Assembly: GCA_014764515.1 (NCBI GenBank)
Contig: JACXWD010000032.1
Coordinates: 1 to 35,739, forward strand
Length of the DNA: 35,739 nucleotides
Reading direction: 5' to 3'
Source: Candidatus Polarisedimenticola svalbardensis
Lineage (GTDB): Bacteria; Acidobacteriota; Polarisedimenticolia; Polarisedimenticolales; Polarisedimenticolaceae
Of the stretch, positions 1 through 7,214 are shown piece after piece. The notes under the pieces are model-generated. The model was not told the DNA's origin, searched no databases, and saw only the letters and a list, made by a program, of their open reading frames with translations. Made by a program: the position numbers and the translations under genes. Position 1 is the stretch's first letter; each line of letters starts with the position of its first letter.

Positions 1-522
1 GATCATTTCCCCCACTACCCTGGACAAACCAGGGACGAACGGCCGGTGCAGGCTCTTCAACATTTCTCCGGAGGCATTTCCGACCAGATCAAAGCCATTC
101 GCAACTACAATGAGAATGAAACAGTTCATCAGCGTTGTGGCCGCCGCCCCCTGCAGGTGCATGATTTTGGGGATAACCGGGCTGATGGCAAGACCTATGC
201 CGACCAGGGTGCCCGCCAGGAGTCCGACGACGATGCGGCTTGTTCCGATCACCGCTCCCAGCCGCTTGTAATCGCGAGCGCCGTACGCCGCGCCTGTGCG
301 CTGGACGACAACCCCCATGAAGCCGAATTCGGAGACGATCATCTGGGCAAGGGCTGCTCCCGTTGCAAGCCATGCCCCGTAGAGCTCAAGATCGACATAC
401 TTGAGATAAACCGGCACCAAAAGCAGGTTGCGAACGATCGTCAGAGCCAGCGCTCCGTAATTGAAGATCAGGTTCCAGACCGTTGCTTTCCTTCGGCTCG
501 GCTTCTTGTGTTCGTGGTCCAA
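1..522 (-). CDS. Polysaccharide (Wzx/MATE-like) flippase, N-terminal part
   Basis: Partial gene that runs off the left edge of the window; 174 codons are visible. The product starts with a short basic cytoplasmic stretch (HEHKKPSRRK) followed by alternating hydrophobic segments, including FNYGALALTIVRNLLLVPVY and a segment around residues 90-115 (VVGLLAGTLVGIGLAISPVI). The pattern of an early VP-x-YL motif followed by LYGAWLATGA is typical of polysaccharide-lipid flippases of the Wzx/MATE superfamily, which move undecaprenyl-linked oligosaccharides across the inner membrane. The start is a TTG with a GAGG ribosome-binding site about 7 bases upstream, and this site overlaps the stop of the deaminase gene before it, so the two are probably cotranscribed. 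The C-terminal part is missing only because the window ends. A drug-type MATE exporter cannot be excluded from this fragment. Confidence 0.72.
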   Translation of the reverse strand, partial: MDHEHKKPSRRKATVWNLIFNYGALALTIVRNLLLVPVYLKYVDLELYGAWLATGAALAQMIVSEFGFMGVVVQRTGAAYGARDYKRLGAVIGTSRIVVGLLAGTLVGIGLAISPVIPKIMHLQGAAATTLMNCFILIVVANGFDLVGNASGEMLKSLHRPFVPGLSRVVGEMI

Positions 523-531
523 GACAGCGCC

Positions 532-972
532 TCAGCCGATCTCGCCGACGGTGGCGATGACCTTCAACTCTACGGCGATCGGCGTAGGCAGCGAGCCGAC
601 CTCGATGGTGGTGCGGGTCGGCTGATTTTCGCTGAAATGCTCTGCGTACAGTGCGTTGAACGTGACAAAGTCCTCTTTCATGTTAGTCAGGAAGACCTGG
701 ACGTCCACGATGCGGTCCCAGCCCGAACCGGAGTCTTCGAGGACGGTGCGGACGTTCTCGAACACCGCCAGGGTCTGGAGGGTGATGTCGTAACTCCGGA
801 TGACACCGTCACCATCCAGTTCAACGCCGGGGATGGAAGAACTCCCACGCACCCTGGGGCCGATGCCCGAAAGGAACAGCAGGTTTCCTACCCGGCGGGC
901 ATGGGGGAACGCGCCGACCGGTTCGGGGGCCCGGTGGCTGACGATACGCCCGTCATTTTCGTTTCCCGACAT
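532..972 (-). CDS. amnD: RidA-family 2-aminomuconate deaminase
   Basis: A 146-residue protein of the YjgF/YER057c/UK114 (RidA) family. The conserved C-terminal block PTRTTIEVGSLP followed by AVELKVIATV contains the family's substrate-binding arginine and glutamate. The insertion around residues 39-62 (RVRGSSSIPGVELDGDG) and the context of kynurenine genes point to the 2-aminomuconate deaminase branch (AmnD/NbaF), which hydrolyses 2-aminomuconate to 4-oxalocrotonate and ammonia. An in-frame TTG at 990 would add six residues, but a GGAGGA site six bases before the ATG at 972 decides for the ATG. It lies 14 bases after the formamidase gene, so it is the last catabolic gene of the operon. A generic enamine/imine deaminase remains possible, because RidA paralogues are hard to separate by sequence alone. 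Confidence 0.82.
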   Translation of the reverse strand: MSGNENDGRIVSHRAPEPVGAFPHARRVGNLLFLSGIGPRVRGSSSIPGVELDGDGVIRSYDITLQTLAVFENVRTVLEDSGSGWDRIVDVQVFLTNMKEDFVTFNALYAEHFSENQPTRTTIEVGSLPTPIAVELKVIATVGEIG

Positions 973-986
973 TCCTGTCCTCCGTT

Positions 987-1619
987 TCAACCGCCGGCGG
1001 CGGGTAAGGCCCGAAGAATCGCCCGGACCGGACTGGCATCGAACCCTGCCAGGGCCAACGGCAACGCTATCAGCTCATACTCCCCTTCCGGCACATGGCT
1101 GAGGACGAGACCTTCCAGAATCGCCATTCCGCAGGCTGCGCACGACGCATGGGACTCGAGTTTTTTGGATCGAAACGGATCGATGCTGGGGGTGTCGATG
1201 CCGACCAGGCCCACACCCTGGCGTTGGAATGTCGTAATCAGCTCCGGTGACAGCGCAGCAAAATCCTCGTTGAACCGATTCGGATCCGGATACGTGCCGG
1301 TACAGATCAGCACACGGTTGCTTATCGGCCCATCAGGCACATGGTCCGGAGTGACCCGCTCTCCACGGTCGATGTCGACGCGCACAACACGGCAGCGCCC
1401 AAGGTAGCGCTCGATGTCCACCGTATCAATGCCGCCGGCATCCCGGTCGTAGTGGTTCGGGCCGTCGGCATGCGCTCCCAGGTGAACCGTGGAATGGAGG
1501 GTGGACAGCGTCAGGTGACCGCCTGACTTCATGTCCATCAGGACCTCCCGGCTCATCGGCGTGTCGCCGGGCCAGACCGCAATATTTTCCGTGACCTGCG
1601 GTGAGATATCGTAGAGCAT
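987..1619 (-). CDS. kynB: Kynurenine formamidase (arylformamidase)
   Basis: This cyclase-family metalloenzyme hydrolyses N-formylkynurenine to kynurenine and formate, the second step of tryptophan breakdown. The product has 210 residues, the normal length for bacterial KynB. The metal-binding motif HxGxHxDxPxH is seen as HLGAHADGPNH at residues 46-56. Further family blocks are GIDTPSIDP (140-148) and the SHASCAACGMAILEGLVL region (156-173), which carries a conserved histidine and glutamate. The reading frame stays open upstream to 1763, but the protein aligns to the family from MLYDISPQ. The ATG at 1619 shares its first base with the last base of the dioxygenase stop codon (TGATG), a sign of translational coupling. 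Confidence 0.93.
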   Translation of the reverse strand: MLYDISPQVTENIAVWPGDTPMSREVLMDMKSGGHLTLSTLHSTVHLGAHADGPNHYDRDAGGIDTVDIERYLGRCRVVRVDIDRGERVTPDHVPDGPISNRVLICTGTYPDPNRFNEDFAALSPELITTFQRQGVGLVGIDTPSIDPFRSKKLESHASCAACGMAILEGLVLSHVPEGEYELIALPLALAGFDASPVRAILRALPAAGG

Positions 1620-2401
1620 CACAGCCGGTGCCGGATCGCCCAGAGGTCGGGAAAGATCGAGAGGAACAGAGACCGCTTCAGGAAGTCCACACCCAGGGAC
1701 CCGCCGGACCCTTTCTTGTTGCCGATGGCCCGTTCTACCAGTTTGACGTGGCGGTATCGCCATTCTTGCAGCCCCTCATCGAAATCGGTCATCAGTTCGA
1801 AAAGGATCTGCAACTCACCTCGGCTCTTGTACAGCCTGAGGATCTCGTCCTGCATCGATTCATCCGCCACGTTGGGCTGCTCGGCATCTTTCTTTCTGAG
1901 GGCATCGGGAACGTCAACTCCGTGTTGGGCGAGGAAGTTGTAGAAGTGGTCCACCAGAGAAGGTTCACGGAGCTTCCTCTCCAGCCGCAGGCGCCCCTCT
2001 CCTCCCTCGGCATGGTACTTCAACATGTCGGGCCGCTTGTAGCCGAGAACGTATTCGAATTCCCGGAACTGAACCGACTGAAAACCGGAAGAACTTTCCA
2101 GCCGGTCCCGGAACGAGCTGAACGAGAGCGGCGTCATCGTCTCCAGGATGTCCAGTTGCCCGACCAGCGTCTTCATGATGGTGCATAGCCGCTTTAACGT
2201 GGCGATCGCCCCGAATGTGTCTCCCCGGTCGAAATCCCCGGCGACCTTGCCCAGTTCATGGAGCATCTGCTTGAACCAGAGTTCATAGACCTGGTGGATG
2301 GTGATGAACAGCAGCTCATCATGCTGTTCCGGCTCCGACTTCGGAACCTGCAGTTTCAGGAGGTCGTCCACCTTGAGATAGGAAGCGTAAGTCAGGGCCA
2401 T
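1619..2401 (-). CDS. kynA: Tryptophan 2,3-dioxygenase
   Basis: This haem enzyme opens the indole ring of L-tryptophan to give N-formylkynurenine, the first and committed step of the kynurenine pathway. The 260-residue product has the signature FITIHQVYELWFKQ at residues 32-45 with the distal histidine (H36), the substrate-carboxylate arginine in QFREFEY (R113), and the proximal haem ligand in WRYRHVKLVERAIG (H218), followed by the substrate loop GNKKGSGGS. The length is slightly below the 270-280 typical of proteobacterial enzymes. The start is an ATG with GGAGGAG five bases upstream, 16 bases after the monooxygenase stop, so the two genes lie in one operon. Confidence 0.96.
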   Translation of the reverse strand: MALTYASYLKVDDLLKLQVPKSEPEQHDELLFITIHQVYELWFKQMLHELGKVAGDFDRGDTFGAIATLKRLCTIMKTLVGQLDILETMTPLSFSSFRDRLESSSGFQSVQFREFEYVLGYKRPDMLKYHAEGGEGRLRLERKLREPSLVDHFYNFLAQHGVDVPDALRKKDAEQPNVADESMQDEILRLYKSRGELQILFELMTDFDEGLQEWRYRHVKLVERAIGNKKGSGGSLGVDFLKRSLFLSIFPDLWAIRHRL

Positions 2402-2417
2402 GAGACTCCTCCGGATA

Positions 2418-3728
2418 TCACAACAGAACGGCCAGAACGGACAGTGCGGCCACGATGCCGATGCAACCGACGACCCACCCCAGGGCGCGATTCTGTCGCT
2501 CCGCCTTCCGTACGGCGTCGCCGTACGGTATGCGGGTGAACGAAATCATGGTGTAAAGCGGCAGGTATGCGGCTGGAAACAACAGCTCCAGAAGATGATC
2601 GAATTTCTTGCGCATCAGAAAGCGTCGCGACATGACGTGCTCGCTCATGACCTGAAAGTTCTCGATGGCCAGGTCGGCCAGAACATCCACATGGCTCTTG
2701 CGCTGGAGATGGTAAGACCTGAACGCCGCCGCCATGTCGTTCGGGTGCTCTAAAACGGCGTCCATCAAAACGGTACAGTCTTCGAAGGCAGCGTTGGCGC
2801 CCTGGCCGTAGAACGGAACGACGGCGTGGCACGCGTCTCCCAACAACAGCACCTTGCCCTCATGGTGCCATGGATCGCAGCGCACCGTGACCAGGGAGCC
2901 GGTAGGGTTGTCGTTGAAATCCTGCACCAGGTCCGGCATGAGGGGCACGGTGTCCGGGAACTGCTCCAGGAAGAAACCGGTTACGTCGCCTGTATCCAGG
3001 CCGGGGTATTCTTCCGGCGGCCAGAACAGGGTGACGGTAAAGGATTTATCCAGGTTCGGCAGGGCGATCAGCATGAACCCGCCTCGGGGCCAGATATGCA
3101 GGACGTCCGGGTCGATACGATACCCGCCGTCCCCGGCCGCGGGGATCGTCAGCTCCTTGTAGCTCTGTCGCAGGTAGGACTGGGAGTAATCGAACCCTGC
3201 CCGCCGTTGCAGGCTCCGCCGGACTGCTGAAAAGGCGCCATCGGCGCCGACGACAACGTCCCCTTCCGCATCCCGGGTTTGGCCCGACGGCCCACGGAGC
3301 GTTATCGCCGGACGGTCCGGGTCACACCCTGTGCAGGCCTGGTCGAAATGGAAGGTGACATTTGGGAACTCATCGGCCCGACGGATCAATTCCAGGTTCA
3401 AGCCGCCTCGGGACACCGATTTGATGGTGTGGTCCTTTCCCGTGCCGTAGGGCTGGAATACGGTGCCACCCTGGCGGTCATGCATCAGCCGGCCACGCAT
3501 CGGCACCGCCATGTCCAGGATCCGGCGTTCGAGACCGATCTGAGCCAGAGCGTGGAACCCGCGAGTGGAGATCGCCAGGTTGATCGACTTGCCTTCAGCC
3601 AGGCCGGTGTTCCGAGGGTCGCTGCGGCGTTCAAACACCTCCACATCGTGGCCGGCCATGCCCAGTCGTGCCGCCAGGAGGGCTCCGCCAAGCCCTGCTC
3701 CGGCGATCAGGATCTTTTCACCGCTCAC
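2418..3728 (-). CDS. kmo: Kynurenine 3-monooxygenase, FAD-dependent
   Basis: This flavin monooxygenase hydroxylates L-kynurenine to 3-hydroxykynurenine with NADPH and oxygen. The 436-residue protein has the N-terminal Rossmann FAD motif GAGLGG (10-15), the mid-protein DG motif (VVGADGAFSAVR, about 158-169) and the FAD-ribityl motif GDACHAVVPFYGQG (about 297-310), all typical of group A aromatic hydroxylases. KMO-specific blocks include RGFHALAQIGL and the region RQSYKELTIP. The last 22 residues (GWVVGCIGIVAALSVLAVLL) form a strongly hydrophobic segment that could anchor the enzyme in the membrane. The start is a GTG that overlaps the kynureninase stop by four bases (GTGA). Confidence 0.95.
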   Translation of the reverse strand: MSGEKILIAGAGLGGALLAARLGMAGHDVEVFERRSDPRNTGLAEGKSINLAISTRGFHALAQIGLERRILDMAVPMRGRLMHDRQGGTVFQPYGTGKDHTIKSVSRGGLNLELIRRADEFPNVTFHFDQACTGCDPDRPAITLRGPSGQTRDAEGDVVVGADGAFSAVRRSLQRRAGFDYSQSYLRQSYKELTIPAAGDGGYRIDPDVLHIWPRGGFMLIALPNLDKSFTVTLFWPPEEYPGLDTGDVTGFFLEQFPDTVPLMPDLVQDFNDNPTGSLVTVRCDPWHHEGKVLLLGDACHAVVPFYGQGANAAFEDCTVLMDAVLEHPNDMAAAFRSYHLQRKSHVDVLADLAIENFQVMSEHVMSRRFLMRKKFDHLLELLFPAAYLPLYTMISFTRIPYGDAVRKAERQNRALGWVVGCIGIVAALSVLAVLL

Positions 3729-5014
3729 CGGACCACCCCCATACCCTCGCCCAGGCAGCGGCAGAGTTCGAGAACATCCTGGAAGGAGTTGTACAGCGGC
3801 ACCGGCGCAGCGCGGATGACATCCGGCCGGCGGTAGTCAACCACGAAATCCTTGTCCAGCAGGAAGCGGAACACCTTTTCGGATTCCTGCCCGATCCGGA
3901 TCGACAGCTGTGCCCCTCTGCGGTCCGGATCCGCCGGGGTCAGCACTTCCAGCCCAGGACAGTCCAGGAGTTCGATCTGCTCCTCAAAGAACCGGGTCAA
4001 CCGGATCGACTTCGACCGCAGTGCTTCCATCCCGCCGGCCTCCTGGAACAGGCCCAGGGATGCCCGCAGGGGGGCCAGGGCCAGAACGGGTGGGTTGCTG
4101 AGCTGCCATCCGTCGGCTCCGTCCGCCGGCTGGAAGTCGGGGATCAGGTGCATCCGGAACCGGCTTTCCGGATCGTTGCCCCACCAGCCGGCCAGGCGGG
4201 GAAGATCGGAGCGGCGCTCGTGACGCTGGTGGACGAAACAGCCGGCTACCGCCCCCGGTCCGGCATTGAGGTACTTGTAGGTGCACCAGACTGCAAAATC
4301 AACACCCCAGTCGTGCAGCCGCAGCGGGACGTTCCCTGCGGCATGGGCCAGGTCGAACCCTACGGTGCAGCCCTGCTTTCGCGCTGCTGAGGTGATCCTC
4401 CCGATGTCGAACAGTTCACCGGTGTAGTACTGCACTCCGGGAAGCATCACCAGGGCGATCTCACTCCCCCTCTCTTCAAGAAGCTGCTCAAGGTCCGCTG
4501 TTCTCAGGCAGCTCTCCCCGTCACGGGGCCGGGCAACGATGAGATCCTTGACCGGATCCAGGCCGTGGAGCCTGAGATGAGACTTCACCGCGTAAGTGTC
4601 GGAGGGGAAGGCCGACTCTTCAACCAGGATCTTGCGTTGCGGACCGTCGGGCCTGAAGAAGCTGGTCATCATGAGATGGAGATTGGCGGTCAGGGAGTTC
4701 ATGACCACAACCTCTCCCGGCAGAGCTCCCACGATTGCAGCCATGCTCTCCCGAAACACCTCATGGTACGAAAACCAGGGTGTCGCCCCGTGGAAATGGG
4801 CATCAACAGCCAGACGCGCCCAGTCATCCAGTTCCTGCCGCAGGAGATCGGCAACGGATCGGGGCTGCAGACCCAGGGAGTTGCCGCAAAAATACCGCTT
4901 GGCGGTTCCGCTCTTGCCTGCCGGCAGGAAGAACCGGTCCCGGAAGGGAGCGAGACTGTCTTCCCTGTCCAGTTCCACGGCCCGGGCCAGGGCCTGGTCC
5001 GAAGGCCGGCTCAC
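3725..5014 (-). CDS. kynU: Kynureninase, PLP-dependent
   Basis: This enzyme cleaves 3-hydroxykynurenine (or kynurenine) to 3-hydroxyanthranilate (or anthranilate) and alanine. It is a fold-type I aminotransferase-like protein of 429 residues. Visible are the N-terminal block RYFCGNSLGLQP, the phosphate/pyridine-binding block GFDLAHAAGN (219-228) with its aspartate, the PLP lysine in WCTYKYLNAGPG (K247), and the following AGWWGNDPESRF region. The reading frame is open to 5539, but homology begins at VSRPSDQ. The start is therefore taken as the GTG at 5014, which overlaps the decarboxylase stop by four bases (GTGA) and has GGAAGG eight bases upstream. The presence of the monooxygenase and the 3-hydroxyanthranilate dioxygenase suggests that 3-hydroxykynurenine is the main substrate. 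Confidence 0.95.
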   Translation of the reverse strand: MSRPSDQALARAVELDREDSLAPFRDRFFLPAGKSGTAKRYFCGNSLGLQPRSVADLLRQELDDWARLAVDAHFHGATPWFSYHEVFRESMAAIVGALPGEVVVMNSLTANLHLMMTSFFRPDGPQRKILVEESAFPSDTYAVKSHLRLHGLDPVKDLIVARPRDGESCLRTADLEQLLEERGSEIALVMLPGVQYYTGELFDIGRITSAARKQGCTVGFDLAHAAGNVPLRLHDWGVDFAVWCTYKYLNAGPGAVAGCFVHQRHERRSDLPRLAGWWGNDPESRFRMHLIPDFQPADGADGWQLSNPPVLALAPLRASLGLFQEAGGMEALRSKSIRLTRFFEEQIELLDCPGLEVLTPADPDRRGAQLSIRIGQESEKVFRFLLDKDFVVDYRRPDVIRAAPVPLYNSFQDVLELCRCLGEGMGVVR

Positions 5015-6039
5015 GGCAGGTACCTTCCCGGTTCGAGGCCGAGGAACTCTTCTGCGGTACCCCACAGCATCCTGCGCCGTCCTTCCTCCGACAGGTCGTC
5101 CAGGCTTTCGATCAGGGCGCCGGGAGATTCCTCTCCCAGGGGGAAGGGATAATCGGAGCCCAGGGCGATCCGTTCCGCGCCCACCAGGCCAACCAGGTGC
5201 CGCAATACATCCGCATCGTGGACAAGGGAGTCGAGATAAAACCGTCCCAGATATTCCCGGGGTCCGACCTTGTTGTCCACGGCGCAGAGGTCGGGGCGAA
5301 CATCGAACCCGTGCTGGATCCTGCCGACTGTGGCGGGGAACGACCCGCCTCCGTGGGCGAACCCGATCCTCAGGTCCGGAAGTCGCTCCAGCACGCCGCC
5401 GAAAAGGACCGAACAGATCGCCAGGGCGGTTTCCGCCGGCATCCCCACCAGCCAGGGCAGCCAGTACTTTCCCATCCTCTCGGCGCCCAGCATGTCCCAG
5501 GGGTGGACGAATACCGCCGCCCCCAGTTCGGCTGCGCACTGAAACACCACGAACAGCTCAGGGGCATCCAGGTTCCACGCGTTGACGTGGCTGCCGATCT
5601 GAACACCGGCGAACCCGAGCTCGCGAACACAACGGGTCAATTCGCGAACCGCCAGATCCGGAGCATTCATCGGGAGGGTGCCCAGTCCGACGAACCGGTC
5701 CGGGCGGGTTGCCACCGAACGGGCCAGGTCGTCGTTCAACAGACGGGCAAGATCGTCGGTATCCGCCTGCTTGGCCCAGTAGCTGAACATGACCGGCACC
5801 GTGGACAGCACCTGCACCGTGACGCCGTCACGGTCGCACTCTTCGACCCGCCGGTCAGGCGACCAGCAATTGTCGCCGATCTCCCTGAAGAAATGCTCAT
5901 CCCGCATCATCCTGGCGCAACCGGTGCGGTGATGATCCAGGTGGATGAAGCCGCCGTACCCGTATCGTTCCTTGAGGTCCGGCCACCGTTCCGGGAGGAT
6001 GTGGGTGTGGATATCGATTCTGGGTCGCTTGTCGCTCAA
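5011..6039 (-). CDS. nbaD: 2-Amino-3-carboxymuconate-6-semialdehyde decarboxylase (ACMSD)
   Basis: This amidohydrolase-superfamily decarboxylase removes CO2 from 2-amino-3-carboxymuconate semialdehyde and so diverts the pathway from spontaneous quinolinate (NAD) formation towards 2-aminomuconate. The 342-residue protein has the metal motif HxH in DIHTHILPERWP (H11, H13), a further ligand in AAVFVHPWDM (H179), H229 in GFAHGGGSFP and the catalytic aspartate D296 in ALGSDYPFP. All five positions match the ACMSD pattern. The start is a TTG that overlaps the dioxygenase stop by four bases (TTGA), with GAGG seven bases before it. It lies between the dioxygenase that makes its substrate and kynureninase, which fits the assignment. 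Confidence 0.95.
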   Translation of the reverse strand: MSDKRPRIDIHTHILPERWPDLKERYGYGGFIHLDHHRTGCARMMRDEHFFREIGDNCWSPDRRVEECDRDGVTVQVLSTVPVMFSYWAKQADTDDLARLLNDDLARSVATRPDRFVGLGTLPMNAPDLAVRELTRCVRELGFAGVQIGSHVNAWNLDAPELFVVFQCAAELGAAVFVHPWDMLGAERMGKYWLPWLVGMPAETALAICSVLFGGVLERLPDLRIGFAHGGGSFPATVGRIQHGFDVRPDLCAVDNKVGPREYLGRFYLDSLVHDADVLRHLVGLVGAERIALGSDYPFPLGEESPGALIESLDDLSEEGRRRMLWGTAEEFLGLEPGRYLP

Positions 6040-6551
6040 GAAGGGGCCTCGTGGAAATGACCACAGCCGTCACAGGTACGCTGTTTGTCGCTGGCGTAAT
6101 ATTCCTCGATAACCGGCTTCAACTGGGCTCCCAGATCCTGAAGCTGGAACGAGGCCTGGTGCAGGATCTCCCCGCAGCCGTCGCAGTACCAGCGCAGGTG
6201 ATCGATCTCTCCCGGCTTCCTCTGCCGCTCCACCACCATGCCCACGGTTCCCGCCGGCCTCTGGGGTGAGTGGGGAATCCCCGGGGGCAGCAGGAATATT
6301 TCCCCCTCACGGATGGTGACATCCCGGGGCCCACCCTGCTCCATCAGGCGCACGACCATGTCCCCTTCGATCTGGTAGAACAGCTCTTCGCCGTCCTCAA
6401 CATGGTAATCGGTGCGAAGGTTCGGGCCGCCTACCAGCATGACCATGAACTCCGTGTCCTGCCAGACCATTTTGTTGCCCACAGGAGGTTTCAGTTGATC
6501 GCGATTTTCTTCGATCCAGGCCTTGAGGTTCAGTGGCGATGGACGGGACAT
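6036..6551 (-). CDS. nbaC: 3-Hydroxyanthranilate 3,4-dioxygenase
   Basis: This non-haem Fe(II) cupin dioxygenase opens 3-hydroxyanthranilate to 2-amino-3-carboxymuconate semialdehyde. The product has 171 residues, the size of the bacterial enzyme. The iron ligands are visible as H50, E56 and H94 (YHVEDGEELFYQIEGD and PPGIPHSPQRP). The C-terminal second metal site, typical of bacterial and fungal forms, is present as two CDGCG motifs (C123/C126 and C160/C163) that form a rubredoxin-like knot. The ATG is preceded by AGGAGG with seven-base spacing. It is separated by 39 bases from the amidotransferase gene and is the first catabolic gene of the operon. Also called haaO or kynurenine-pathway HAO. 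Confidence 0.96.
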   Translation of the reverse strand: MSRPSPLNLKAWIEENRDQLKPPVGNKMVWQDTEFMVMLVGGPNLRTDYHVEDGEELFYQIEGDMVVRLMEQGGPRDVTIREGEIFLLPPGIPHSPQRPAGTVGMVVERQRKPGEIDHLRWYCDGCGEILHQASFQLQDLGAQLKPVIEEYYASDKQRTCDGCGHFHEAPS

Positions 6552-6590
6552 TGCGCAGCCTCCTGTGACGGTGAATGCAGGGGAATTAGA

Positions 6591-7211
6591 TTAATTATCA
6601 CAGGCCGCCGTGCTGCAGCAAGCACCCGGATCGATCCGGCTGATCTGCAGAAGGAAATTTTCCAGGATGTGCATGCCTGCATCGGTCAGGATCGATTCCG
6701 GGTGAAACTGCAAGCCGTCCAGTCCGGCCCGGCGGTCCCGGATAGCCATGATGACTCCGTTTTCGGTAGTGGCCGCAACCTGGAAACGATCCGGCAGGGA
6801 TGCCGGGTCTACGACCAGGGAATGGTAACGGGTCGCGACGAAGGGTGAAGGGATACCCTCAAAGAGACCGGATCCGTCGTGATACACCGGTGACGTTTTA
6901 CCGTGAACCGGTTGTTCGCCCCGGACAATGCGTCCACCCCACGCACGGGCAATCGCCTGGTGGCCGAGACAGACACCCAGGAGCGGCAGCTTGCCGGCGG
7001 CGGCGGAGATCAGGTCCAGCGTGATCCCGGCGCCGGAAGGCCGGCCGGGCCCCGGGGATATCACGATGCCGTCGTACCCGCCGCCCAGCACGGATGCCAC
7101 ATCGGTGCGGTCATTCAGACCGACATCCACAGTTGCCCCTGCCATCCTCAGGTACTGCACCAGATTCCAGGTGAATGAGTCGTGATTGTCCAGAAGGAAG
7201 ATCTTTGACAA
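6591..7211 (-). CDS. trpG: TrpG/PabA-type glutamine amidotransferase
   Basis: A class I glutamine amidotransferase of 206 residues that would supply ammonia to an anthranilate synthase (TrpE) or aminodeoxychorismate synthase (PabB) partner. The catalytic triad is complete: C81 in GVCLGHQAIA, and H170 and E172 in LQFHPESILT. The N-terminal LLDNHDSFTWNLVQYL and the oxyanion loop SPGPGRPSGAG are also typical. The C-terminal tail after residue 190 is short and cysteine-containing. The start is a TTG with a distant GAGG. It sits 3 bases after the lipoprotein gene and 39 bases before the 3-hydroxyanthranilate dioxygenase gene. No trpE or pabB partner is in the window, so TrpG and PabA cannot be told apart; many bacteria use one protein for both. 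Confidence 0.88.
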   Translation of the reverse strand: MSKIFLLDNHDSFTWNLVQYLRMAGATVDVGLNDRTDVASVLGGGYDGIVISPGPGRPSGAGITLDLISAAAGKLPLLGVCLGHQAIARAWGGRIVRGEQPVHGKTSPVYHDGSGLFEGIPSPFVATRYHSLVVDPASLPDRFQVAATTENGVIMAIRDRRAGLDGLQFHPESILTDAGMHILENFLLQISRIDPGACCSTAACDN

Positions 7212-7214
7212 CTG

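Noticed and set aside
46-1407. Long plus-strand open frame of 453 codons
   Set aside because: It lies antisense to the flippase, deaminase and formamidase genes, which have clear family motifs. Its own translation shows no domain and a shadow-like composition (rich in D, R, G, P).
1620-1763. Longer N-terminus for kynurenine formamidase
   Set aside because: The extra 48 residues overlap the end of tryptophan dioxygenase in another frame, and the family start falls exactly at the ATG at 1619.
5015-5539. N-terminal extension of kynureninase by about 175 residues
   Set aside because: The extension is antisense-free but lies in a second frame of the ACMS decarboxylase gene, has low-complexity R/G/P-rich sequence and no homology; a GTG with a good site at 5014 gives the normal length.
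6552-6590. Tryptophan-responsive leader or riboswitch before the catabolic operon
   Set aside because: The 39-base gap holds only a normal ribosome-binding site; there is no room for a leader peptide or aptamer.
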